From assembly GCF_003813865.1 (NCBI RefSeq), contig NZ_RMVG01000003.1:1-64000 (forward strand): DNA of 64,000 nucleotides, written 5' to 3'. This stretch comes from Candidatus Pantoea deserta (GTDB lineage: Bacteria; Pseudomonadota; Gammaproteobacteria; Enterobacterales; Enterobacteriaceae). Shown piece after piece: positions 23,664 to 33,547 of this stretch. Numbering within the stretch: the stretch's first letter is position 1; the number at the start of each line of letters is the position of its first letter. The notes under the pieces were generated by a model that saw only the letters and a program-made list of their open reading frames with translations, had not been told where the DNA came from and ran no database searches. Made by a program: the position numbers and the translations under genes.

Positions 23664-25008
23664 TACCTCAGCACCGCAGCGTGCACACCTGAAAAAAACA
23701 CTGACCCTGCTTCCGGTCGTCATGATTGGCCTGGCCTACATGCAGCCGATGACCCTGTTTGATACTTTCGGTATCGTGTCGGGTCTGACCAGCGGTCACG
23801 TTGCAACCGCCTACGCCTTTGCGCTGATTGCGATTCTGTTTACCGCTGTGAGCTACGGTAAGCTGGTACGCCGCTTCCCATCTGCGGGCTCCGCTTACAC
23901 TTACGCACAGAAGGCGATCAGTCCGCACGTCGGCTTTATGGTCGGCTGGTCATCGCTGCTGGACTACCTGTTCATGCCGATGATCAACATTCTGCTGGCG
24001 AAAAACTACTTTGAAGCGCTGGTCCCCGGCATTCCGTCATGGATTTTCGTGGTGCTGCTGGTGGCGTTTATGACGCTGTCGAACCTGCGCGGCATTAAAA
24101 CGGTAGCAAACTTCAACAGCGTGATCGTGGTGTTGCAGATTGTGGTGATGATCGGTATTACCGGCATGGTGATCTATGGCGTTTCGCACGGCGAAGGCGC
24201 GGGTACGCTCACCAGCACCCAGCCGTTCTGGTCTGCTGACGCGCATGTGGTGCCGATGATTACCGGCGCGACCATATTGTGCTTTTCGTTCCTGGGATTT
24301 GACGGCATCAGCTCGCTTTCCGAGGAAACCAAAGACGCAGAGCGCACCATTCCGCGCGCGATTTTCCTGACGGCGCTGATAGGCGGCCTGATCTTTATCG
24401 TGTCGTCGTACTTCCTGCAACTCTACTTCCCGGATATTTCGCGCTTTAAAGATCCGGATTCGTCACAGCCTGAAATCATGCTGTACGTGGCAGGTCATGT
24501 ATTGCAGTTCGGTATCCTGATCTTCTCTGTGGTCACCGTACTGGCGTCAGGCATGGCGGCGCACGCAGGCGTTTCGCGACTGATGTACGTAATGGGCCGC
24601 GACGGGGTGTTCCCGGAGCGTTTCTTCGGCTATATCCATCCGAAATGGCGCACGCCGGCGCTGAACGTGCTGCTGGTCGGCGCCGTGGCGCTGATGGCGA
24701 TCCATTTCGACCTGGTGACGGCGACCGCGCTGGTCAACTTCGGCGCGCTGGTGGCGTTTACCTTCGTTAACCTGTCGGTGATTGCTCAGTTCTGGATCCG
24801 CGAAAAGCGTAACCGCACGCTGCGCGACCATATCAACTATCTGGTGCTGCCGGTGCTTGGCGCGCTGACGGTTGGCGCGCTGTGGATTAACCTGGAAGAA
24901 AGCTCGATGGTGCTGGGCCTGATTTGGGCCGCCGTGGGGATCATCTACCTCGCGTTTGTTACCCGCAGCTTCCGTAATCCGGTGCCGCAGTACAGCGAAG
25001 AAGTGTGA
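23653..25008 (+). CDS. puuP: Putrescine importer, APC family
   Basis: 451 residues with 12 predicted membrane helices. APC-family permease similar to E. coli PuuP along the whole length: [16 protein letters not shown] near the N-terminus, [19 protein letters not shown] in the TM2-3 region, and [16 protein letters not shown] in the substrate region. Imports putrescine with protons. RBS GGGAGG. Separated from puuA by a terminator and a small ORF, so it may be independently controlled. Slightly shorter than the 461-residue E. coli protein. Confidence 0.88.
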   Translation: MSLNTSAPQRAHLKKTLTLLPVVMIGLAYMQPMTLFDTFGIVSGLTSGHVATAYAFALIAILFTAVSYGKLVRRFPSAGSAYTYAQKAISPHVGFMVGWSSLLDYLFMPMINILLAKNYFEALVPGIPSWIFVVLLVAFMTLSNLRGIKTVANFNSVIVVLQIVVMIGITGMVIYGVSHGEGAGTLTSTQPFWSADAHVVPMITGATILCFSFLGFDGISSLSEETKDAERTIPRAIFLTALIGGLIFIVSSYFLQLYFPDISRFKDPDSSQPEIMLYVAGHVLQFGILIFSVVTVLASGMAAHAGVSRLMYVMGRDGVFPERFFGYIHPKWRTPALNVLLVGAVALMAIHFDLVTATALVNFGALVAFTFVNLSVIAQFWIREKRNRTLRDHINYLVLPVLGALTVGALWINLEESSMVLGLIWAAVGIIYLAFVTRSFRNPVPQYSEEV

Positions 25009-25021
25009 TTCGCTGGCAATG

Positions 25022-25056
25022 AAAAAAGGGTGGGGCGCAAGCCTCACCCTTTTTTT
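25022..25056. terminator. Bidirectional terminator between puuP and the DeoR gene
   Basis: AAAAAAGGGTGGGG / CCTCACCCTTTTTT stem (one G-U pair) around a six-base loop; A's on one flank and T's on the other serve both convergent genes. Confidence 0.85.
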
Positions 25057-25074
25057 ATGCCTGATGCGCGGCCG

Positions 25075-25836
25075 TTACTCCGCCAGCACCAGCTCCCAGC
25101 TGCCTTCGCCCAGCGCGCTGCGTCCGGCGGCGCTGAGCTGTGAATCGGTGATAATGCTGTCAAAACAGCGCAGCGGCAGCGCCAGGAAGGTCGCGATCTT
25201 GTTGTATTTAGAGCTGTCGCTAAGCAGTACGCGCTTGCTGCTGACGTCGCTGACCGTTTGCTTCACCGTGACTTTATCCTCATCGGGCGTAAACAGCCCG
25301 CGGGGTCCCCAGCAGGAGGCGGAGATAAAGGCGATGTCGATAGCCAGATGGCGCAGACTGCGCGCGGCGCTTTCCCCCACGCAGGAGCGGTTTTCGCGGC
25401 AGACTGTGCCGCCGGTATGGATAACCCGACAGTCGCTGGCTTCCATCAGCAAATTCGCCACCATAAAGTCATTGGTCACCACCAGCAGATCTTCGCGGTT
25501 CAGCAGCTCGCGCGCCAGCGCCAGGGTGGTGGTCCCCGCATCGAGATAGATACAGCTGTTGCGCGGAATATGCTGGGCGGCATAGCGGCCAATGGCATTT
25601 TTTTCTTCGTTAAACAGCGCCGTTTTGGTCTGATGGGACGGCTCCGCCGCCAGCCGATCGGCGGAACGCACGCCGCCGGATACCGACAGAACCGCGCCTT
25701 GCTCCTCCAGCTTCTGCACGTCGCGCCGAATGGTCATATGCGAGACGCCCAGCCGCTCCGTCAGCTCAGCAATACTCACCACGCCGCGCTCGCTTACCAG
25801 CGCCAGAATCTGTTGATGTCGTTCAACCGGGATCAT
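25075..25836 (-). CDS. ygbI: DeoR/GlpR-family transcriptional regulator (YgbI type)
   Basis: 253 residues. N-terminal winged helix (about 4-58: VSIAELTERLGVSHMTIRRDVQKLEEQG) followed by the DeoR sensor domain with YLDAGTTTLALA and the phosphosugar-binding region. Divergent from the L-threonate operon (ltnD-otnK-otnC-otnI-permease), the same arrangement as E. coli ygbI-ygbJKLMN, which makes control of that operon by a sugar-acid phosphate the obvious role. RBS GGAG well placed. Confidence 0.87.
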   Translation of the reverse strand: MIPVERHQQILALVSERGVVSIAELTERLGVSHMTIRRDVQKLEEQGAVLSVSGGVRSADRLAAEPSHQTKTALFNEEKNAIGRYAAQHIPRNSCIYLDAGTTTLALARELLNREDLLVVTNDFMVANLLMEASDCRVIHTGGTVCRENRSCVGESAARSLRHLAIDIAFISASCWGPRGLFTPDEDKVTVKQTVSDVSSKRVLLSDSSKYNKIATFLALPLRCFDSIITDSQLSAAGRSALGEGSWELVLAE

Positions 25837-26097
25837 GTTCTGCTCTCCGTGCTTATCAATTTTTCACATTCTAACCAATTTATTCCGCCAGTCTAATAAA
25901 AAAATTTGCGGCTAATTAGCGGGGTATTTTTTATAAATTAATTAAAAATCATTTGGATACACGTCATGTTAAGAAATGTTCTCTGTTAATCCGGTTAGTG
26001 AAAATATGTGAGATACAGCACGTTTATCCGTCAGCGTTCCTGCCAGAATTAACAACAATCAACAAATAATCACTTAAATTAACAGCGGAGGCTTACA

Positions 26098-26997
26098 GTG
26101 CCACTCTCAAATGTCTGTGTCATCGGTCTGGGTTCAATGGGGATGGGCGCGGCGATGTCCTGTATTCGCGCCGGACTAAACACCTGGGGCGTGGATCTCA
26201 ATCCCGCCGCGCTGGAGACGCTGCGCCAGGCCGGCGCGCGCGATGCGCAAACCTCCGCGGATAGCTTTGTCGACCAGCTGGAAGCGGTGCTGCTGCTGGT
26301 GGTTAACGCCGCGCAGGTCAAAGGCATTCTGTTTGGCGACAACGGGCTGGCCCCAAAGCTGAAGCCGGGCACCGTGGTGATGGTCTCATCGACCATCTCC
26401 GCGCAGGACGCGCAGCAGATTGAGCAGCAGCTGGCGCAGCACCAGCTGCTGATGCTGGACGCGCCGGTTTCCGGCGGCGCGGCGAAAGCGGCGACCGGCG
26501 AGATGACAGTGATGGCGTCCGGCGGCGAGGCGGCGTTTGCACGCTTACAGCCGGTGCTGGATGCGGTCGCGGCCAAAGTCTACCGCGTAGGCAGCGAGAT
26601 CGGCCTTGGCTCTACCGTGAAAATCATTCATCAGCTGCTGGCGGGCGTGCACATTGCCGTAGGGGCGGAAGCGATGGCGCTGGCGGCGCGTGCGGGTATA
26701 CCGCTCGACACCATGTATGACGTGGTCACCAACGCGGCGGGTAACTCGTGGATGTTTGAAAACCGTATGCGTCACGTCGTAGACGGCGATTACAGTCCCA
26801 AATCCGCCGTCGATATTTTCGTCAAGGATCTCACGCTGGTGGCGGACACCGCGAAATCGCTGCGCTTTCCGCTGCCGCTCGCCTCTACGGCACTCAATAT
26901 GTTCACCGAAGCCAGCAACGCCGGTTATGGCCGCGAAGACGACAGCGCGGTGATCAAAATCTTCAGCGGCATCGAGCTGCCGCAGGGTAAGGAGTGA
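26098..26997 (+). CDS. ltnD: L-threonate dehydrogenase
   Basis: 299 residues from GTG 26098 with GGAGG nine bases upstream. Beta-hydroxyacid dehydrogenase family: NAD-binding GLGSMGMGAAMSCI, substrate motif DAPVSGGAAKAATGEMT, and catalytic Lys in the KIIHQLLAG segment. In E. coli (YgbJ) homologues it oxidises L-threonate to 2-oxo-tetronate. First gene of the operon; otnK follows with its ATG two bases after the stop. Confidence 0.9.
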   Translation: MPLSNVCVIGLGSMGMGAAMSCIRAGLNTWGVDLNPAALETLRQAGARDAQTSADSFVDQLEAVLLLVVNAAQVKGILFGDNGLAPKLKPGTVVMVSSTISAQDAQQIEQQLAQHQLLMLDAPVSGGAAKAATGEMTVMASGGEAAFARLQPVLDAVAAKVYRVGSEIGLGSTVKIIHQLLAGVHIAVGAEAMALAARAGIPLDTMYDVVTNAAGNSWMFENRMRHVVDGDYSPKSAVDIFVKDLTLVADTAKSLRFPLPLASTALNMFTEASNAGYGREDDSAVIKIFSGIELPQGKE

Positions 26998-26999
26998 AC

Positions 27000-28268
27000 A
27001 TGACGCGTTTGGGCATTATCGCCGACGATTTTACCGGCGCGACCGACATCGCCAGTTTTCTGGTGCAGAACGGGCTGCCGACCATTCAGTTTAACGGCGT
27101 GCCGCAGCAGCATGAAACGCTCTCTGCGCAGGCGATCGTGATCAGTCTTAAGTCGCGCTCCTGCCCGGCAGAGCAGGCGGTGGCTCAGTCGCTGGCCGCG
27201 CTGCGCTGGCTTCAGGAGCAGGGCTGCGATCGCTTCTACTTCAAATACTGCTCTACCTTTGACAGCACCGAACAGGGCAACATCGGCCCGGTGACGGACG
27301 CGCTGCTGGCCGCGCTGGGCGAAACCCAGACGGTAATTTGTCCGGCGCTGCCGGTTAACGGGCGCACCGTCTATCTGGGGCACTTGTTTGTGGGTGAACA
27401 GCTGCTGAGCGACTCCGGCATGCGTCACCATCCTGTGACGCCGATGACCGACAGCAACCTGCTGCGCCTGATGGAACGCCAGTCGGCCGGCAAAGCCGGA
27501 CTGATTGCCGCGCCGCTGCTGGACCAGGGCGCGCAGGCGGTAGAGAGCAGACTGAACGCGCTGAAAGCGCAGGGCATTAACTATGTCGTGCTGGATACGC
27601 TGAACGAACAGCACTTGCTGACGCTGGGCGAAGCGCTGCGCGACAGGCGTCTGGTCACGGGCGGATCGGGGCTGGCGATTGGCCTGGCGCGCCAGTGGGC
27701 GACAGGCGGCAGCGAGCGCGCCGAAGCGGAGTCCGCAGGTCGTCCGCAGGGCCAGCGCGCCGTGGTGATGTCCGGCTCCTGCTCGCAGATGACTAACCGG
27801 CAAGTCAGCGCCTATCGCCAGCAGGCGCCTTCCCATGAGGTGGAGGTGACGCGCTGTCTCGACAACGCCGAGGCCTATGCGCAGGAACTGTGCGACTGGG
27901 TGGCCGCGCACAGCGGGCAGTCTCTCGCGCCGCTGCTGTACGCCACCGCCGACGCGCAACAGCTGAGCGCCATTCAGCAGCAGTATGGCGCGCAGCGCAG
28001 CAGCGAGGCGGTCGAGCAGCTTTTCGCCGCGGTCACCCGTGAGCTGAAGGCGCGCGGCTGGCAGCGGTTTATCGTGGCAGGCGGCGAAACCTCCGGCGTG
28101 GTGGCGCAGAGCCTTGGCGTGACGGCGTTCCATATCGGACCCGCCATCTCGCCAGGCGTCCCCTGGGTACGCGACATCCATCAGCCGCTGTCGCTGGCGC
28201 TGAAGTCCGGCAACTTTGGCGACGAACACTTTTTCCGCCGCGCACAAACGGAGTTTGCATATGACTGA
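27000..28268 (+). CDS. otnK: 3-oxo-tetronate 4-kinase
   Basis: 422 residues from ATG 27000, preceded by AAGGAG; a GTG at 26994 would sit on the RBS. Four-carbon acid sugar kinase family (DUF1537): N-terminal LGIIADDFTGATDIASFL and C-terminal GGETSGVVAQSLGV with the nucleotide-binding glycines. Phosphorylates 3-oxo-tetronate. Its 3' end overlaps otnC by eight bases. Confidence 0.9.
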   Translation: MTRLGIIADDFTGATDIASFLVQNGLPTIQFNGVPQQHETLSAQAIVISLKSRSCPAEQAVAQSLAALRWLQEQGCDRFYFKYCSTFDSTEQGNIGPVTDALLAALGETQTVICPALPVNGRTVYLGHLFVGEQLLSDSGMRHHPVTPMTDSNLLRLMERQSAGKAGLIAAPLLDQGAQAVESRLNALKAQGINYVVLDTLNEQHLLTLGEALRDRRLVTGGSGLAIGLARQWATGGSERAEAESAGRPQGQRAVVMSGSCSQMTNRQVSAYRQQAPSHEVEVTRCLDNAEAYAQELCDWVAAHSGQSLAPLLYATADAQQLSAIQQQYGAQRSSEAVEQLFAAVTRELKARGWQRFIVAGGETSGVVAQSLGVTAFHIGPAISPGVPWVRDIHQPLSLALKSGNFGDEHFFRRAQTEFAYD

Positions 28269-28887
28269 ACAACAGGCCCGTGAAGAGATGGTGAAGCTGG
28301 GCGCCTCGTTCTTTGCCCGTGGCTACGCCACCGGCTCCGCAGGCAACCTGTCGCTGCTGCTGGAGGATGGCAATCTGCTGGCAACGCCGACCGGATCCTG
28401 CCTTGGCGAGCTGGATGCGGATCGTCTGTCAAAGGTGACGCTGGAAGGAGAGTGGCTCTCTGGCGACAAACCGTCGAAAGAGATCGCCTTTCACCGCGCG
28501 CTTTACGCGAACGATCCCGACTGCAAAGCGGTGGTGCATCTGCACAGCCACTATCTGACGGCGCTCTCCTGTCTGGAAGGGCTGGATACGCAGAACTGCA
28601 TCCGTCCCTTCACGCCTTATGTGGTGATGCGCGTTGGCGATGTGCCAGTGGTGCCTTACTACAAGCCGGGCGACGCGCGTTTAGCCGAGGATCTGTCCCG
28701 GCTGGCGGGGCAGTACCGCGCCTTCCTGCTGGCGAACCACGGCCCGGTGGTGGTGGGAAAATCGCTGCGCGAAGCCGCAGACAATACGGAAGAGCTGGAA
28801 GAGACGGCTCGCCTGATGTTTACCCTGGGCGACCGCGCCATTCGCTATCTCAGCGACAGCGAAGTCGCGGAGTTAAGGAGCCGATAA
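28261..28887 (+). CDS. otnC: 3-oxo-tetronate 4-phosphate decarboxylase
   Basis: 208 residues from ATG 28261. Class II aldolase/adducin fold with zinc ligands in [12 protein letters not shown] (two His) and ANHGPVVVG. Decarboxylates 3-oxo-tetronate 4-phosphate to dihydroxyacetone phosphate. An extended frame to 28216 lies within otnK and is not used. Stop overlaps otnI start (TAATG). Confidence 0.9.
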   Translation: MTEQQAREEMVKLGASFFARGYATGSAGNLSLLLEDGNLLATPTGSCLGELDADRLSKVTLEGEWLSGDKPSKEIAFHRALYANDPDCKAVVHLHSHYLTALSCLEGLDTQNCIRPFTPYVVMRVGDVPVVPYYKPGDARLAEDLSRLAGQYRAFLLANHGPVVVGKSLREAADNTEELEETARLMFTLGDRAIRYLSDSEVAELRSR

Positions 28888-29672
28888 TGCCAAAGTTTGC
28901 AGCCAATTTATCTACCCTGTTCAACGAGGTGCCCTTTACCGAGCGCTTCGCTGCGGCGGCGCAGGCCGGTTTTACGGCGGTCGAGTTCCTTTTCCCCTAT
29001 GACTACCCGGCGGCGCAGCTGAAGCAGTTGCTCGATGAGAACAACCTGAAGCTGGTGCTGTTCAACACCGCGCCGGGCAACGTAGCGGCGGGCGAGTGGG
29101 GCGTGTCGGCCATTCCGGGCCGTGAAGCAGAGGCGCGCGCCGACATCGATCGCGCGCTGGAGTACGCGCTGGCGCTGGAGGTGCCGCAGGTGCATATCAT
29201 GGCCGCCACGGTGCCGCCAGCCGCCGATCATCAGGCGTATGTCGATACCTTCGTGCGCAATATGCGCTATGCGTCAGAGCGCTTCGCGCCGCACGGCATC
29301 AACCTGCTGCTGGAGGCGCTCAATCCGGTGACCAAACCAGACTATCTCTACGCCAGCCAGTATCAGACGCTGGAGATGGCGGCGCGTATCGATCGGCCCA
29401 ACGTCTTTACCCAGCTCGATCTGTTCCATGCGCAGCTGGTCGACGGCAATCTCAGCCGCCTGATCCGCGAGAACGCTGGCCGCTACCGCCATATCCAGAT
29501 CGCCTCCGCGCCGGATCGCCATGAGCCGGACGAAGGCGAGATCAACTATCCGTGGATCTTTGCTCTGCTGGATGACGTGGGCTATGACGGCTGGATCGGC
29601 TGCGAATATCTTCCGCGCGGCAATACCCTGGACGGCCTCGGCTGGTTCGCGCCCTGGGCAAAAAAATCCTGA
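28887..29672 (+). CDS. otnI: 2-oxo-tetronate isomerase
   Basis: 261 residues. Xylose-isomerase-like TIM barrel of the hydroxypyruvate isomerase family: [14 protein letters not shown] start, EALNPV with metal Glu, QLDLFHAQ and [10 protein letters not shown]. Interconverts 2-oxo- and 3-oxo-tetronate, linking LtnD to OtnK. E. coli YgbM is 258 residues. Coupled to otnC. Confidence 0.9.
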   Translation: MPKFAANLSTLFNEVPFTERFAAAAQAGFTAVEFLFPYDYPAAQLKQLLDENNLKLVLFNTAPGNVAAGEWGVSAIPGREAEARADIDRALEYALALEVPQVHIMAATVPPAADHQAYVDTFVRNMRYASERFAPHGINLLLEALNPVTKPDYLYASQYQTLEMAARIDRPNVFTQLDLFHAQLVDGNLSRLIRENAGRYRHIQIASAPDRHEPDEGEINYPWIFALLDDVGYDGWIGCEYLPRGNTLDGLGWFAPWAKKS

Positions 29673-29688
29673 AAATACCCTGAACACC

Positions 29689-29725
29689 ACCGGCGCTGCG
29701 ACGCCGGTACGGCTTCGGCCGTTTT
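29689..29725 (+). repeat. Tandem hairpins between otnI and the permease
   Basis: First arm pair ACCGGCG / CGCCGGT (29689-29708), then a short CGGC-TTCG-GCCG stem-loop followed by TTTT. Weak as a terminator; it may lower read-through into the permease or protect the upstream mRNA end. Confidence 0.45.
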
Positions 29726-29796
29726 ACATCCTGCACCTGGGCCAGGCATCACTGTACTCATTATTCATATAAAGATAACGCTACCTGAGGTTTACC

Positions 29797-31152
29797 ATGT
29801 CCACCGCACTGCTGTTAGCCATTGCGACCGCCAGCATCGTTATACTGCTGCTGCTGGTCATTAAAGCCAAAGTTCATCCCTTTGTTGCCCTGCTGATTGT
29901 CAGCCTGCTGGTCGCCATCGCGACGGGCATTCCGGCTGAAAAAATTATGGAAACCATCATGAGCGGCATGGGCGGGCTGCTCGGCCATATCGCGATTATC
30001 ATCGTGCTTGGCGCGATGCTGGGCGCAGTTATCGAAGCGTCGGGCGGCGCCGAGTCGCTGGCTCAGCGCTTCAGTAAAAGCCTCGGCGTCAAACGCACCG
30101 TAGCCGCGTTGACTATGGCCGCCTTTATCCTCGGCATTCCGGTGTTCTTTGAGGTGGGCTTTATCATCGTTATTCCGCTGATTTACGGCTTCACCAAGGT
30201 GGCGCGCGTCTCTCCGCTGAAGTTTGGCCTGCCAATGGCGGGCGTGATGCTTACCGTTCACGTTGCGCTGCCGACCCATCCCGGCGCGGCCGCGGCGGCG
30301 GGGATTCTGCACACCGATATGGGCTGGCTGATGATGCTCGGCATTGCCATCTCAATTCCGGTAGGCATGGTGGGCTATTACGTCGCTAAATCGATGAATC
30401 GTCGCCACTACCATCTGTCGCTGGAGGTGCTGGAGCAGCTGCAAATGGCGAAACCGGAAGGGGCGGAGAAGAAAAATGAACCGGCGCCGCCGGGCGCGCT
30501 GACCATTGCGGGCCTGATCGTGGTGCCGATTCTGCTGATCGTGCTGGGCACGCTCTCTCACTCGCTGCTGGCGGCGGAGAGCCTGGCGGGTAAAGTGATG
30601 ACGGTCATCGGCACGCCGCCGATTGCGCTGCTGATTGCGCTGGCGCTGGCGGCCTGGCTGCTCGGCGTGCGTCGCGGCTGGAGCAAGGACAAGCTGGAAG
30701 ATCTGACCGGCCGCGCCATTCCGGGATCGGCAAGCGTGATCCTGGTGGCGGGAGCCGGCGGCGCATTTGGCAAAGTGCTGGTGGAGTCCGGCGTGGGCAA
30801 AGCGCTGGCGCTGACGCTGGAGACGCTGCATCTGCCGCTGGTGCCGGCGGCCTTTATTCTGTCGCTGGCGCTGCGCGCGTCGCAGGGATCGGCCACGGTG
30901 GCTATCCTGACCACCAGCGGCCTGCTGACCTCAGCGGTCAGCGGCGTAAACGATATGGAGCGCGTACTGGTGACGCTGGCGGCCTGTTTCGGCGGTCTGG
31001 GCCTGTCGCACGTCAATGATGCGGGCTTCTGGGTGGTGACCCGCTATCTCGGCCTGTCGGTGGCCGATGGACTGAAAACCTGGACGGTGCTGACTACCCT
31101 GATGGGGCTGACCGGCTTTGCGCTGACCTGGCTGGTGTGGGCGCTGGTGTAA
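29797..31152 (+). CDS. ygbN: GntP-family gluconate/sugar-acid permease (YgbN type)
   Basis: 451 residues, 12-14 predicted membrane segments, GntP family of proton symporters. The conserved block PTHPGAAAAAGILHTDMGWL, and an N-terminal KAKVHPFVALL, are typical. Its position at the end of ltnD-otnK-otnC-otnI makes L-threonate (or D-erythronate) uptake the expected role. Start ATG 29797 with TGAGG upstream. Confidence 0.88.
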   Translation: MSTALLLAIATASIVILLLLVIKAKVHPFVALLIVSLLVAIATGIPAEKIMETIMSGMGGLLGHIAIIIVLGAMLGAVIEASGGAESLAQRFSKSLGVKRTVAALTMAAFILGIPVFFEVGFIIVIPLIYGFTKVARVSPLKFGLPMAGVMLTVHVALPTHPGAAAAAGILHTDMGWLMMLGIAISIPVGMVGYYVAKSMNRRHYHLSLEVLEQLQMAKPEGAEKKNEPAPPGALTIAGLIVVPILLIVLGTLSHSLLAAESLAGKVMTVIGTPPIALLIALALAAWLLGVRRGWSKDKLEDLTGRAIPGSASVILVAGAGGAFGKVLVESGVGKALALTLETLHLPLVPAAFILSLALRASQGSATVAILTTSGLLTSAVSGVNDMERVLVTLAACFGGLGLSHVNDAGFWVVTRYLGLSVADGLKTWTVLTTLMGLTGFALTWLVWALV

Positions 31153-31164
31153 CCGCGTCATTTT

Positions 31165-31195
31165 CACCTCTCCCATGAGGCTCAGGGGAGAGGTG
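31165..31195. repeat. 10-bp hairpin in the 3' overlap of permease and small membrane gene
   Basis: Perfect arms CACCTCTCCC and GGGAGAGGTG around an 11-base loop. No T-tract, so likely a Rho-blocking or mRNA-stabilising structure rather than a canonical terminator; it serves both convergent genes. Confidence 0.45.
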
Positions 31196-31451
31196 GCTCG
31201 TCTGACTCGCCATCCTTGCGTGCTGTTTTTTCTTCCGAATGACTGTTCCGATCCCCGCAGACAAGGCGATAGAGCATCAGCAGAAACTCACGCGCGCCAA
31301 AGATTGTCAGTAAATAAACGGCAGCGTTTGCCGGAGAGGTGTGAACACATCGTAGCGGAAGCGAAGAGTGGTTTAACAGGTAAATAGCGAGAAGGGGCGT
31401 TAAGAAGCTAATGATGTATTTTGCACGGTTTGAAATAGTATCGGGCCACAT
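31182..31451 (-). CDS. Small membrane protein, unrecognised
   Basis: 89 residues from ATG 31451, which has a strong AGGAGA seven bases upstream; the frame continues to 31484 but without an RBS. Two hydrophobic segments (about 11-30 and 41-62) and a charged, Glu/Lys-rich C-terminal tail. Lies alone between the permease and sbcB on the minus strand, with a hairpin on its upstream side. I do not recognise the family. The good RBS and membrane pattern support a real gene. Confidence 0.6.
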   Translation of the reverse strand: MWPDTISNRAKYIISFLTPLLAIYLLNHSSLPLRCVHTSPANAAVYLLTIFGAREFLLMLYRLVCGDRNSHSEEKTARKDGESDEPPLP

Positions 31452-31498
31452 AGCGATCTCCTTTCTTTGCGGCAGGTCAGGCATCCTTGCCCGATTTT

Positions 31499-31516
31499 AG
31501 CGCCTGTTTCAGGCGC
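31499..31516. repeat. Hairpin downstream of sbcB
   Basis: GCGCCTG-TTT-CAGGCGC between sbcB and the small membrane gene; no T-run on the minus strand. Possible mRNA-end structure. Confidence 0.4.
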
Positions 31517-31548
31517 AAGGGAAGCGCAAAAAAGCATCAGACTGCGCG

Positions 31549-32976
31549 TTACGACACCAGCTCCTGCGCATAGAGATAGAGCGCTTTTAGCTGCGCCATC
31601 TTCTCCGCATTATCCTCGTGCAGGCTCGCCAGCGACTCCAGCTCCAGCAAAAACGCCTGCACGCGCTCCTGATTCAGCGCTTCGCGGCGGTGCTGTAGCC
31701 AGCGCTGCTGCTCCGCATCATCCAGCGTGCCGGGGAAGTTGCGCGCGCGGTAGCGAAACAGCAGCTTCTGTACGCGCGCATCCTGAAAAGAGAGATCCAT
31801 AGCGGGAAGATTAGCGGGCGCGGTCTGACGCAGAATATTCATGCCCGCGCGATCGGCGTCGCTAAAGAAACCGTCGTAAAGCTGCGCATCAACATCCTCT
31901 GATGGCGTAAATGGCTCCGCCTCGGCAAACAGCGTAACGACCTTCTCCCGCACCTCGGTATGCTGACGCAGCAGCGTCAGATTAGCCAGGCAGGCGTCGC
32001 GATCGATGCCCAGCCGCGCCGCATCTTCAGGACGCAGCGTGTTGGCTGGCGCCAGCACCGGGCACTTATTGATATGCACCAGCTTGATCGGCACGGATGA
32101 TTCATCGCCCAGCTCGCTTTTGCGCGTGTAGAGGCGCTCGCGCAGCGCATCGGCATCCAGCGCCAGCAGCGGCGCCATATCACCGGCCAGATCCGCGACG
32201 ATCAGCGCGTTGCGGTTGTCCGGATGCCAGGCCAGCGGCACCACCCAGCTGGTATTGCCTCGCGCGGCGCCAAACATGCCGGAAACGTGCACCAGCGGTT
32301 TCATCTGCGGGATATCGATAAGCGTCATCAGCTTATTTTTGTTGCGATGAGTAAACAGGAACTCAAACAGCTTCGGCTGCTTCTCTTTGACCAGCTTCGC
32401 CATAGCCAGCGTGGCATAAACGTCAGACATCGCGTCGTGGGCGTTCTCGTGCGCCACCCCGTTGGCTTTGGTCAGCTGTTCCAGCTTAAAGCTGGGGAAG
32501 CCGTCTTCATTTTCCGGCCAGACGATGCCATCGGGACGCAGCGCGTAGCAGGCGCGCATTACGTCCAGCAGATCCCAGCGCGAATTGCCGTTTTGCCAGC
32601 TCCAGCCATAGGGATCGTAAAAGTTGCGGTAAAAGATGTTGCGCGTGACTTCGTCATCAAAGCGCACATTGTTGTAGCCCACTACGCAGGTCTGTTCTTC
32701 GGTAAACAGCGCGTAAATGCGGGCGGCAAACTCTGCTTCGGACACGCCGCGCGCGCGCGCCACCTGCGGTGTAATACCGGTGATCATCACCGCTTCCGGC
32801 TGTGGCAGGTAATCATCGGCGGGGCGGCAGTAAAAAATCTGCGGATCGCCGACCGGGTTAAAGTCGCTGTCGGTGCGCAGCGCGGCAAACTGCGCCGGAC
32901 GATCCAGCGACGGGCTTTTACCGAAGGTTTCATAATCGTGAAACAGAAAGGTGCGTTCAGAGGCGGGCACGAGCAT
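31549..32976 (-). CDS. sbcB: Exodeoxyribonuclease I
   Basis: 475 residues from ATG 32976, the exact E. coli length; the frame extends to 33030 with two further ATGs but adds residues not found in homologues. DnaQ-like 3'-5' exonuclease fold: FLFHDYETFG (catalytic Asp/Glu), NNVRFDDEVTRN, and AHDAMSDVYAT. The SH3-like and C-terminal helical domains continue to the end. Degrades ssDNA 3' to 5' and joins recombination and mismatch repair. In E. coli sbcB lies near yeeZ and his as it does here. RBS for the chosen start is only AGGA very close to ATG. Confidence 0.95.
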   Translation of the reverse strand: MLVPASERTFLFHDYETFGKSPSLDRPAQFAALRTDSDFNPVGDPQIFYCRPADDYLPQPEAVMITGITPQVARARGVSEAEFAARIYALFTEEQTCVVGYNNVRFDDEVTRNIFYRNFYDPYGWSWQNGNSRWDLLDVMRACYALRPDGIVWPENEDGFPSFKLEQLTKANGVAHENAHDAMSDVYATLAMAKLVKEKQPKLFEFLFTHRNKNKLMTLIDIPQMKPLVHVSGMFGAARGNTSWVVPLAWHPDNRNALIVADLAGDMAPLLALDADALRERLYTRKSELGDESSVPIKLVHINKCPVLAPANTLRPEDAARLGIDRDACLANLTLLRQHTEVREKVVTLFAEAEPFTPSEDVDAQLYDGFFSDADRAGMNILRQTAPANLPAMDLSFQDARVQKLLFRYRARNFPGTLDDAEQQRWLQHRREALNQERVQAFLLELESLASLHEDNAEKMAQLKALYLYAQELVS

Positions 32977-33078
32977 ATCCTGTACTGGGAAAACAATGCA
33001 CAGCATAGTCGCTTGCGACGTCAGCCACAACCGCGCCGGACGGGCCGCAATAGTGAAAGCCGCGCCGCGCGAGACGGC

Positions 33079-33483
33079 TCAGGCCTTCGCCAGTTCACGA
33101 CGCGCCAGTTCGGCTAAAAAGCCACTTCTGGAACCAAACTCGTTATGCGATTCCACAAAGCGGTCAATACGCGTGAGCAGGTGCTGCGGCAGCGTAATGT
33201 TCAGCTTTACCGCCTTGCCGTCATATTTGCTGACATCAATGTCAACAAAGGCCCAGATACCTCCCTGGCACTCCGGGTGCTGAAGATAAAACTCAATGCC
33301 TTTTGTTTCCGGCACAGCCATATCGCGCTCTGCCAGAGCTTCAAAATGCACATGCATGGCCTGCGCCGCATCCAGCAGGGTGTCATCGACCGTTGTTCCG
33401 GCAAAGAAGCAGCCGTCTATATCAGGCGCAAAGCCCGAATAGCTTTCAGAATCAGTTTTATGCAGATAAACGGGGAATCTCAT
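33079..33483 (-). CDS. hicB: HicB antitoxin
   Basis: 134 residues from the second ATG (33483); AAGGAG abuts the first ATG but is six bases from the second. N-terminal HicB partial RNase-H-like fold (FSGFAPDIDGCFFAG-type pattern, here YSGFAPDIDGCFFAGTTVDD) and C-terminal ribbon-helix-helix-like segment (VKLNITLPQHLLTRIDRFV). Neutralises HicA and binds DNA to repress the pair. Located after hicA with 64 bases between. Confidence 0.9.
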   Translation of the reverse strand: MRFPVYLHKTDSESYSGFAPDIDGCFFAGTTVDDTLLDAAQAMHVHFEALAERDMAVPETKGIEFYLQHPECQGGIWAFVDIDVSKYDGKAVKLNITLPQHLLTRIDRFVESHNEFGSRSGFLAELARRELAKA

Positions 33484-33547
33484 TGTCATCTCCTTGTTGC
33501 CATTCAGACAGCGAGTCCGGGGCTAAAAAGCCGCTCGCCTGCCTGAG

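Noticed and set aside
26925..28247. 440-codon minus-strand frame over otnK
   Set aside because: Antisense shadow of a conserved kinase; low-complexity Arg/His/Gln-rich product.
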